Assembly (NCBI GenBank): GCA_964543205.1
Contig: CAZIXB010000107.1
Span: 1 to 5,667 of the forward strand
From: CAYSRM01 sp964543205
Lineage (GTDB): Bacteria; Verrucomicrobiota; Kiritimatiellia; UBA8416; CAYSRM01
DNA length: 5,667 bases
Direction: 5' to 3'
The notes under the pieces were generated by a model. That model was not told the origin of the DNA and made no database searches. It was given only the letters and a program-made list of their open reading frames with translations. Position numbers and translations under genes: made by a program. This document shows positions 1 to 5,667 of the stretch, piece after piece (within the stretch, counting starts at the first letter, position 1; each line of letters starts with the position of its first letter).

Positions 1-2
1 TT

Positions 3-605
3 TCGCTCAATGGCAATGACAGTTCCGGCGACGCGAGGATTCAGCGTATCGTAGCTGCCGCAGGCGGCAGCTACGGTCGTGATCGTGCGGACCCCATATC
101 CATTGCTAACTATCGGCATGTTGCTATTAGGGATATTGACGCCAGTTATAGCGGCAAGGGCCGGCGGCCGGCGACTAATCTTGAAATCAAGTCCGGCATT
201 ACAGGTGATATAACCATCACCGGCGCAGTGAACCTGGGCTCGACAATCGAAGAAAACCGGCAGGAAGCCAAACACCGAGGCGCTGCCCATCTGGCCTGCA
301 AGGGGACAGTAACCCTTCGTTCGGTGGATCTTGACAATGTTTATTTCATTATTATGGACAGCGGCAGCGGCGAGTCGGTTATGGAGGGTTCGATCGCTAA
401 TTTCGAGACGGCCGACGCCACGGGCGCGGGCACGGCAAACGATCCCAAGGTGTCTAAGGAAACCCGCTTGCGCGCGCCGGCTGGCCAGGCCGTGAGTTAT
501 GGTTACAAAGCCGGAGATCTTAACGACGCGCTGGGCGGTTACGTCTGGCAGCTTAAGGCTGAGGACGGCAAGAGTCCTGGCGGCATTTTGAAGCCCCGGA
601 AATAG
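3..605 (+). CDS. C-terminal part of a secreted beta-rich (adhesin/autotransporter-like) protein, 5' truncated
   Basis: The frame is open from the left edge to a TAG at 603-605, giving 200 visible residues; the true start lies outside the window. The first in-frame ATG is at 345, and the open frame upstream encodes similar sequence, so no internal start is favoured. Composition is rich in Gly, Ala, Asp, Thr and Ser, with alternating hydrophobic strands such as GDITITGAVNLGS and GTVTLRSVDLDNVYFIIMD, typical of beta-solenoid or filamentous-haemagglutinin-like passengers. The tail (LRAPAGQAVSYGY, then LGGYVWQL, then GGILKP) resembles the closing segment of large repetitive secreted proteins I associate with PVC bacteria; that is recall, not a search. 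No catalytic motif, transmembrane helix, PEP-CTERM or LPXTG anchor is visible in this part. It contains a strong inverted repeat at 48-77. The coding call is secure; the family and function are tentative. Confidence 0.75.
   Translation, partial: SLNGNDSSGDARIQRIVAAAGGSYGRDRADPISIANYRHVAIRDIDASYSGKGRRPATNLEIKSGITGDITITGAVNLGSTIEENRQEAKHRGAAHLACKGTVTLRSVDLDNVYFIIMDSGSGESVMEGSIANFETADATGAGTANDPKVSKETRLRAPAGQAVSYGYKAGDLNDALGGYVWQLKAEDGKSPGGILKPRK
48..77 (+). repeat. Strong inverted repeat / hairpin inside the upstream gene
   Basis: GTAGCTGCCG (51-60) is followed by the 4-nt loop CAGG (61-64) and then its exact reverse complement CGGCAGCTAC (65-74). Pairing extends outward through C50:G75, a T49/G76 wobble in RNA, and A48:T77. 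The result is 11 perfect base pairs, or 13 with one G-U. It lies in frame within the coding sequence and encodes part of an Ala/Gly-rich stretch (VAAAGGSY). No T-run follows, so it does not look like an intrinsic terminator. It could be a small inserted palindrome, an mRNA structure, or a by-product of Ala/Gly-rich coding. Confidence 0.8.
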
Positions 606-683
606 ATCAGGTTGGAGTCTGAAAAAAGCGAGCAACCGGGGCAGAGTTATTGATAGAACGTTAAATTTAAAAAGGGAGAGTAT
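606..683. other. Intergenic gap before the GH38 gene
   Basis: These 78 nt separate the upstream stop codon from the GH38 start. The right half is AT-rich and contains the 10-bp palindrome TTAAATTTAA (661-670) just before the ribosome binding site. No GC-rich stem followed by a T-run is present, so no intrinsic terminator is called. TTGATA at 650-655 resembles a -35 box, but there is no -10 match at 16-18 nt, so no promoter is called. Confidence 0.6.
671..680 (+). promoter_or_regulatory. Ribosome binding site of the GH38 gene
   Basis: AAAGGGAGAG contains a purine-rich GGGAG core (674-678) placed 5 nt before the ATG at 684. An in-frame TAG at 654-656, with no ATG between it and 684, fixes 684 as the only reasonable start. 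The encoded N-terminus is a good signal peptide, which supports this choice. Confidence 0.8.
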
Positions 684-3600
684 ATGCGTAAACTGTATTT
701 CATAGTGTGGTTAATCATAATCGCAAGCTTTGCACCGGCGCAGCACAAGGAGTCAATTGCGTTTGCGGAAGAGGCAACTTCATTGCGGAACGCAGCCGGC
801 AAAGCGCAGCCCGGCCGCGATTTGTCGAAAGACAAAACTTTATACGTTGTGCCGTATGCGCATCTGGATACGCAATGGCGTTGGGATTACAGGAAAACCA
901 TTGACGAATATATCAAAAGGACACTCACGAAAAATTTTGATCATTTCGAAAAGTTCCCGAACTATGTATTCAATTTTACCGGTTCGGCGCGCTACCGGAT
1001 GGCGAAGGAGTACTATCCGGAACTTTATGAACAACTCAAAAAGTATATTGCCGACGGGCGATGGATGGTTGCGGGGTCGGCCGTTGATGAGCCAGATGCG
1101 CTGGTCCCGTCCCCGGAGTCCATCATTCGCCATATTCTTTACGGCAACAATTTCTTCCGCGCCGAGTTCGGGAAAGAGAGTGTGGACTTTATGCTTCCGG
1201 ACTGCTTCGGTTTTCCCTCCTCGCTGCCGACCATTTTCGCCCATTGCGGCCTTAAGGGATTCTCAACCCAGAAGTTGACATGGGGCTCGGCCATCGGCAT
1301 CCCTTTCGTCATCGGCGTCTGGGAAGGACCTGACGGGAGTGAAATCGTTTCCGTGCTGGATCCGGGACGATACGACATTGGACCCCGCTCGCGATTGGAT
1401 ACGTATAGGATTTCTATCAATCATGTAAACGATTACGGAAAAAAGTACGGCTTATTCGCGCGTTACCGCTATTTCGGCGTAGGCGATATTGGCGGCGCCT
1501 TGCACCCTAATCATGTGGCGAAAATCGATCAGAGTGTGGGTAACCCCGGTAGCGAAATCGACGTGGTCGTGGGCTCTTCCGACCAGATTTTCCGGGACAT
1601 CACTCCGGAGCAGGCTAAGAAGCTGCCGCGCTATAAGGGCGAAATTCTGCTTACGGAACATTCGGCCGGCACGCTCACCTCGCAGGCCTATATGAAACGA
1701 TGGAACCGGAGAAACGAGCAGCTCGCGGATGCCGCTGAACGGGCCGCCGTGACCGCCGCGTGGCTGGGCGGCGCGGCCTACCCGCGCGACAAGCTCACCA
1801 AGGCATGGGAGCTTGTCCTCCTGAACCAGATGCATGACACCTTGCCGGGCACGTGCCTGCCTCCAGCCTACGAGCTGGCGTGGAATGACGAGATTCTGGC
1901 GCTGAACAGTTTCGATGCGGCGCTGAAAGATTCCGCCGGCGCCGTTATCCGGGCGCTGGACACGCGCGCGCAGGGACCAGCGGTTGTCGTTTACAATGCC
2001 CTGGCGCGCGCGCGTCAGGATACGGTCGAAGCAACGGTCTTTTTCCCGGACGGAGCCCCGGAAAAGGTGCAGGTATACGGTCCGAACGGCCGCGAGACGC
2101 CTTCACAGATTCTTGAAAGAACGAAGAATTCAGTGACCGTATTGTTTCTCGCGGATGTGCAGCCTGTAAGTTTTACGGTGTTTGACGTGCGAGCGGCCAG
2201 CGGCGCGTCCATGTTGCCTTCAAATCTCAGCGTGGAGGCGCGCAGTCTGGAGAATGCCGCGTATCGCGTGACCCTCAACGATGACGGTAATGTGAGCAGC
2301 ATTATCGACAAGCGCCAAGGTAATCGGGAGCTGCTCGCGTCTCCCGTTCAGCTTCAGTTCCTGCGCGAAAGCCCAAAGGAATATCCGGCCTGGAACATGT
2401 ACTGGTACGACCGGCAACATCCCCACATCGGCATCGTTGAAGGACCGGCCGAAATCAGCATTGTGGAAAATGGCCCGGTCCGGGTTTCGATCAAGGTCAA
2501 ACGCAAGACCCGTAACTCCGTTTTTATCCAGGAGGTGCGGCTCTCGGCCGGAACGGCAGGCGAGCGCGTTGAGTTCAAAGACACGATCGACTGGCAATCC
2601 ACGGGCGTTTCGCTTAAGGCGGCTTTTCCGCTCACCGTGAAAAACCCGCAAGCAACCTACAACTGGGGCGTGGGAACCATTCAAAGAGACAACAACCACC
2701 GGAAAAGATTCGAGGCGCCTTCCCATGAATGGTTCGACCTGGCCGCGGAAAACAATGAATACGGGGTCTCCATCCTGGAAGACTGCAAATTCGGCTCGGA
2801 CAAGCCGGATGACCGGACTCTTCGGCTGACACTGCTTTTCTCGCCTGAAATCCCACTAGATGAACACCCCAGGATGGGTCAACACGAGCAGTACTCGCAG
2901 GACTGGGGGCGGCATGACATGCTCTACGCTCTGTACGGTCATGCCGGCGACTGGCGCGAAGCAAACACCGTATGGCATGCGCGCCGCATCAACCAGCCGC
3001 TGGCCGCATTCCAGGCGCCGCCGCGCGAGGGATCTCTGGGACGCGCTTTCTCGTTCATGCAGGTCGGCACACCGCAGGTTGACGCGCGCGCGGTAAAGCA
3101 GGCCGAAGCCAACAACCGTATCATTGTCAGGCTCCAGGAGCTTTGGGGGCGGAAAGCCGACCAGGTCTCCGTTACATTTGCCGCGCAGATTACGGAGGCG
3201 TACGAGGTCGACGGACAGGAGCGCAGAATCGGGGACGCCCTGGTACGCGACGGCAAACTTGTGCTGGATATGACGCCTTACAGTCCGCGCGCGTTTGCCG
3301 TGAAGCTGGCGAACGCTCCGCAACAGCTTGCGGCGCCCGCGAACCAAACCGTACCCCTGCCTTTCGATACGGATGTCATCAGTTCCGATGCAAACCGCGC
3401 AGACGGGGACATAGACGGCGAAGGCCGTTCGATTCCGAGCGAAATGCTGCCGGAGAAAGTGACCAGCGAAGGCATTGTCTTTGCTATCGGCCCAAAAGAG
3501 GACGGCAGCAAGAATGCGCTGACGTGCAAAGGGCAGACAATTGAGCTTCCCGCCGGGAATTTTAATCGCCTTTATCTGCTGGCCGCCGCCACAGAGGACA

Positions 3601-4655
3601 CCTCCGGCATCTTTCAGGTCGGAAAAAGCGCCGAAACTGTGTCGGTGCAGCCATGGACCGGTTTTATCGGGCAGTATGACAATCGCGTGTGGAATCGTCC
3701 GTTCCATGAGAAAGACTTCAGATGCACTGGCTATTCAGTGGTAGGTCTGGAAACGGGTTACATCAAAAGGGATGACGTGGCCTGGTACTGTTCTCACCGC
3801 CACAACCGTGACGGGGAAAACGAGAGCTATCGGTTCAGCTATCTTTTCAAGTACGGATTGGATATTCCGGAGGGCGCGCGCGAGCTGAAGCTCCCGGACA
3901 ACGACAAGATCAGAATCATGGCCGTCACGGTTGCGCGCAACGAAAACGACGCCGTTCGGGTCGCGCATCCCCTCTACGACGATTTCTCGGATCGTGCGGA
4001 AGTGAAATTTCGATATGACTACGGCAAACTCATCGAGGGGCTTGAACCGGCGGGGCGCGTAATAATGGATCGCAAAGAGCGCTTCGAGGAGCTTGGCATG
4101 GGGGCGCCGGCCGACGACGACCTTGTGGACGCGTCTCGAGGAAAAGGCATTGTGTTCCGGTATGATGACGGAGACGGAAAGTGGAGCCCGCATAAGAAGG
4201 CTGGAGCGGTGGATGGCCGTCTGCCGCGGCTCAACGACGGGGAGGTCGCTCAAAAAGGGCGGGACACGAAACGTTGCGTCTGGTTCGATGGCGAAGGACG
4301 GTTCTTTGTCGACCTGAAATCCAGCGCCCCGGTTTCGGCGGTAAAAACCTACTCCTGGTATGAGACGAATCCCAGGGCCTGGGACAAGTTGAGTCGTTCG
4401 CCCCAGAATTACACGCTTTGGGGCGCGAACGGCGACACCATGCCCTCCGCGCGTTTTTCCGCAGGGAAAGATTCCGGTTGGACGCTGCTGGGGGTGGTCA
4501 ACACCTGGCCGCTGGGCAAGGATCTGAAGCACGGATCGTCTGTGACAGCCAAATCCGGCGAAACGCTGGGCCGCTTCCGTTATCTCCTTTGGATAGCCGA
4601 AGATCACGGCGACGGCGCCTATTTTACCGAGATCGATGTGCATGGAGCCAAGTGA
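684..4655 (+). CDS. Exported GH38 alpha-mannosidase-type enzyme with long C-terminal beta extension
   Basis: Predicted metal-dependent retaining alpha-mannosidase acting outside the cytoplasm, 1323 residues. A signal peptide is visible: charged start MRK, hydrophobic core about 4-16, and possible cleavage after APA (19) or AFA (28). There is no lipobox cysteine. The GH38 catalytic domain spans about 52-330. H60 and D62 (YAHLDTQW) and D173 (PDCFGFPSSLP) match the family's metal ligands and nucleophile; H384 (NQMHDTLPG) matches the fourth ligand, in or after the three-helix middle domain (about 335-430). EHSAGTLTSQ (325-334) is the other conserved active-site stretch, with E325 a possible acid/base. 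GH38 C-terminal beta domains follow at about 432-510 and 515-880. Residues about 890-1323 are extra: a beta-sandwich-like module starting near PFDTDVIS (893-900), a DxDxDG loop at 907-912, and a discoidin-like end (LNDG at 1183, final YFTEIDVHG). Family assignment is strong. Exact substrate is unknown: alpha-mannoside is the default, but this variant is divergent. It is probably co-transcribed with the next gene. Confidence 0.92.
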   Translation: MRKLYFIVWLIIIASFAPAQHKESIAFAEEATSLRNAAGKAQPGRDLSKDKTLYVVPYAHLDTQWRWDYRKTIDEYIKRTLTKNFDHFEKFPNYVFNFTGSARYRMAKEYYPELYEQLKKYIADGRWMVAGSAVDEPDALVPSPESIIRHILYGNNFFRAEFGKESVDFMLPDCFGFPSSLPTIFAHCGLKGFSTQKLTWGSAIGIPFVIGVWEGPDGSEIVSVLDPGRYDIGPRSRLDTYRISINHVNDYGKKYGLFARYRYFGVGDIGGALHPNHVAKIDQSVGNPGSEIDVVVGSSDQIFRDITPEQAKKLPRYKGEILLTEHSAGTLTSQAYMKRWNRRNEQLADAAERAAVTAAWLGGAAYPRDKLTKAWELVLLNQMHDTLPGTCLPPAYELAWNDEILALNSFDAALKDSAGAVIRALDTRAQGPAVVVYNALARARQDTVEATVFFPDGAPEKVQVYGPNGRETPSQILERTKNSVTVLFLADVQPVSFTVFDVRAASGASMLPSNLSVEARSLENAAYRVTLNDDGNVSSIIDKRQGNRELLASPVQLQFLRESPKEYPAWNMYWYDRQHPHIGIVEGPAEISIVENGPVRVSIKVKRKTRNSVFIQEVRLSAGTAGERVEFKDTIDWQSTGVSLKAAFPLTVKNPQATYNWGVGTIQRDNNHRKRFEAPSHEWFDLAAENNEYGVSILEDCKFGSDKPDDRTLRLTLLFSPEIPLDEHPRMGQHEQYSQDWGRHDMLYALYGHAGDWREANTVWHARRINQPLAAFQAPPREGSLGRAFSFMQVGTPQVDARAVKQAEANNRIIVRLQELWGRKADQVSVTFAAQITEAYEVDGQERRIGDALVRDGKLVLDMTPYSPRAFAVKLANAPQQLAAPANQTVPLPFDTDVISSDANRADGDIDGEGRSIPSEMLPEKVTSEGIVFAIGPKEDGSKNALTCKGQTIELPAGNFNRLYLLAAATEDTSGIFQVGKSAETVSVQPWTGFIGQYDNRVWNRPFHEKDFRCTGYSVVGLETGYIKRDDVAWYCSHRHNRDGENESYRFSYLFKYGLDIPEGARELKLPDNDKIRIMAVTVARNENDAVRVAHPLYDDFSDRAEVKFRYDYGKLIEGLEPAGRVIMDRKERFEELGMGAPADDDLVDASRGKGIVFRYDDGDGKWSPHKKAGAVDGRLPRLNDGEVAQKGRDTKRCVWFDGEGRFFVDLKSSAPVSAVKTYSWYETNPRAWDKLSRSPQNYTLWGANGDTMPSARFSAGKDSGWTLLGVVNTWPLGKDLKHGSSVTAKSGETLGRFRYLLWIAEDHGDGAYFTEIDVHGAK
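3354..4652 (+). other. C-terminal accessory region of the GH38 protein (beta-sandwich plus discoidin-like modules)
   Basis: This covers residues 891-1323, beyond the usual end of GH38 proteins. The first module begins PLPFDTDVISSD and carries the acidic loop DGDIDGEG (907-914). Its pattern, an F/N-rich opening followed by a D-G-x-G-x-S/T segment and a later 'GQTIELP' strand, resembles a beta-sandwich domain found in many secreted bacterial glycosidases. The last module, about 1155-1323, contains RLNDGE (1182-1187), a strand FFVDLKSSAPVSAVKTYSWY, SGWTLLGVV, and RFRYLLW...YFTEIDV. That order of elements matches discoidin / F5/8-type-C-like domains of PVC secreted proteins. Both are suggested glycan-binding modules. 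Domain edges are approximate, and the middle part (about 990-1150) is unassigned. Confidence 0.55.
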
Positions 4656-4661
4656 CACCCC

Positions 4662-4667
4662 AGGACG
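4662..4667 (+). promoter_or_regulatory. Shine-Dalgarno-like AGGACG in the GH38-UroD gap
   Basis: AGGACG lies 8 nt before an ATG at 4676, but that ATG opens only a 17-codon out-of-frame reading frame ending at 4727-4729. It is 22 nt before the preferred start of the UroD-like gene at 4690, which is too far for direct use. The start at 4690 itself has only a weak purine stretch (AAAGAACGG, 4679-4687) before it. The site may serve a leader peptide or translational coupling, or be chance. Confidence 0.3.
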
Positions 4668-4689
4668 TTCATTTAATGAAAGAACGGAT

Positions 4690-5667
4690 ATGGAATTTCA
4701 GCCTGATTATCGACATTTTGCGGATGTGATGCTGAACAAGCGGCCCGCGCGCCTGCCGCTGTACGAGCATATTGTCAGCGTAGCCTCCATGGAAAAGATC
4801 CTGGATCGGCCCTTTGCCAAACTGGCGAGCGGCGAGGCCAAGGATAAAGCCGAGTTCTTTCGCCAGTACTGTTGTTTCTTTCGCGAGATGACCTACGACA
4901 CGGTGTCGTACGAAGTCTGTATCGGCGATACCCTGCCCGGACACATGGCCATTTCCGGCGGACGGGGCCCCATTCAATCACGAGACGACTTCGCCTCCTA
5001 TCCCTGGAGCGAATTACCCGAGTTATACTGGCGCAAGGCCGGCCCGCGTCTGGACGCGCTGGTTGCGGCGCTGCCACCCGGCATGAAAGCCGTGGGCGGC
5101 GCGGGCAACGGCGTGTTTGAACTGGCCGAATCCCTGGTCGGGCTGGAATACCTCCCGTTCATGGAAGTGGACGACCCGGAACTGTACGCCGACCTGTTTC
5201 GCGCCATCGGCAACCTGATGTGCGCCATATGGGAGGAATTTATGACCCGGTACGCCGACCGGTTTGTCGCCTGCCGGTTTGGCGACGATCTCGGATTCAA
5301 GTCGTCGCTGCTGACCAACCCGACAACGGTTCGCCTGCATATTCTCCCGCAGTATCGCCGCGTGATAGACATTGTGCATGCGGCCGGCGGGCTGTTTCTC
5401 TGGCATTCGTGCGGGCGCATTTTCGAGATCATGGACGATGTGATCGCCCTGGGGATCGACGCGAAACACTCCAACGAGGATTCCATCGCACCGTTCGATC
5501 AATGGATTGAGGATTATGGGGATCGGATCGGCCTGCTTGGCGGATTCGATATGGACTTCCTTTGCGTAAACTCGCCGGAAGCTGTCTATGAAAAGACGCT
5601 CGAACACGGACGGCGATTCAGGAAGGCCGCGCGGGGCTACGCCCTGGGTTCAGGAAACTCCATTCCC
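4690..5667 (+). CDS. Uroporphyrinogen-decarboxylase-like (UroD/MtaA superfamily) protein, 3' truncated
   Basis: 326 codons are open to the right edge; family members usually have about 340-380 residues, so only the end should be missing. The UroD-like TIM-barrel pattern is visible. The N-terminus reads YRHFADVMLNKRPARLPLYEH. GDDLGF (198-203) is followed by SSLLTNPTTVRLHILPQYRRVIDIVHAAG. WHSCG has H239 and C241, GGFDMD is at 284-289, and YALGSGNSIP (317-326) forms the visible end. There is no signal peptide, so it is cytosolic. True HemE proteins carry an N-terminal RQAGR substrate-binding motif, which is absent here, so haem synthesis is unlikely. MtaA-type methyltransferases bind zinc through HxC plus a later Cys. 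HxC is present, but the loop near 320-323 reads GSGN, without Cys. Role is unknown, possibly methyl or corrinoid chemistry. The start at 4690 gives the family-like N-terminus; in-frame ATGs at 4636 and 4642 would overlap the GH38 gene. Confidence 0.85.
   Translation, partial: MEFQPDYRHFADVMLNKRPARLPLYEHIVSVASMEKILDRPFAKLASGEAKDKAEFFRQYCCFFREMTYDTVSYEVCIGDTLPGHMAISGGRGPIQSRDDFASYPWSELPELYWRKAGPRLDALVAALPPGMKAVGGAGNGVFELAESLVGLEYLPFMEVDDPELYADLFRAIGNLMCAIWEEFMTRYADRFVACRFGDDLGFKSSLLTNPTTVRLHILPQYRRVIDIVHAAGGLFLWHSCGRIFEIMDDVIALGIDAKHSNEDSIAPFDQWIEDYGDRIGLLGGFDMDFLCVNSPEAVYEKTLEHGRRFRKAARGYALGSGNSIP

Noticed and set aside
159..172. Tandem GGCCGGC GGCCGGC
   Set aside because: Two short 7-nt copies inside coding sequence, encoding part of a Gly-Arg-Arg-Pro-Ala stretch, with no further copies seen nearby.
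606..683. Possible terminator or promoter in the first gap, including GGTTG/CAACC pairing at 610-614 and 633-637 and TTGATA at 650-655
   Set aside because: The stem has only 5 bp around an 18-nt loop with no T-run after it, and no -10 box is correctly spaced from TTGATA.
821..836. Hairpin TTTGTC-GAAA-GACAAA with a GNRA-type loop early in the GH38 gene
   Set aside because: A 6-bp perfect stem with a 4-nt loop is expected about once by chance in a window this size. It lies in coding sequence with no other signal.
730..1278. 182-codon plus-strand frame overlapping the start of the GH38 gene
   Set aside because: Its product is Arg/Ser/Pro-rich frame-shifted sequence, while the overlapping frame encodes the signal peptide and GH38 metal-binding motifs.
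2856..3707. 283-codon open frame on the minus strand opposite the GH38 gene
   Set aside because: Antisense shadow of conserved GH38 C-terminal sequence, with no recognisable domain.
1963..3882. Several alternating CG tracts (1963-1971, 2004-2014, 3083-3092, 3286-3293, 3874-3882) that could form Z-DNA
   Set aside because: All lie in the reading frame and mostly encode Ala-Arg pairs. Codon preference in a GC-rich gene explains them, and their spacing shows no regularity.
3735..4658. 307-codon open frame on the minus strand opposite the GH38 gene
   Set aside because: It lies fully antisense to a well-supported coding region. The protein is rich in Arg, His, Pro and Val with no family pattern, as expected from the complement of GC-rich codons.
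5023..5607. 194-codon minus-strand open frame opposite the UroD-like gene
   Set aside because: The plus strand here encodes recognisable UroD-family motifs (WHSCG, GGFDMD). The minus-strand product has no pattern.

Overview
The window reads as accessory, carbohydrate-related DNA from a moderately GC-rich bacterium. It carries three plus-strand genes, two of them cut by the window edges. The best guess for the host is the PVC superphylum (Kiritimatiellota, Lentisphaerota, Verrucomicrobiota or Planctomycetota). Three things point there, all by recall of family patterns rather than a search: a beta-rich secreted protein ending in an LRAPAGQ...LGG...GGILKP-type tail, a very long exported GH38 enzyme with a discoidin-like C-terminus, and a uroporphyrinogen-decarboxylase-like (UroD-like) protein without the haem-pathway signature.

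Layout. Positions 3-605 are the C-terminal 200 codons of a gene that begins outside the window, probably a large secreted adhesin- or autotransporter-like beta-strand protein. A 78-nt gap (606-683) holds a clear Shine-Dalgarno sequence but no convincing terminator or promoter. Positions 684-4655 encode a complete 1323-residue exported GH38 alpha-mannosidase-type enzyme with all four expected metal and nucleophile residues. About 540 residues follow its GH38 core; they look like two or more beta-sandwich or carbohydrate-binding modules. After a 34-nt gap, 4690-5667 encode the first 326 residues of a UroD/MtaA-superfamily protein that runs off the right edge.

How the genes may work together (inference). 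The GH38 gene and the UroD-like gene are spaced like an operon. The exported enzyme would trim alpha-mannosides from an external glycan. The cytosolic UroD-like protein would act on a small product or cofactor, possibly in methyl-group or corrinoid chemistry. The upstream beta-rich protein is probably a separate surface or secreted protein.

The most distinctive non-coding signal is a long, near-perfect hairpin at 48-77 inside the upstream reading frame. I found no RNA genes, insertion sequences, CRISPR arrays or phage genes.
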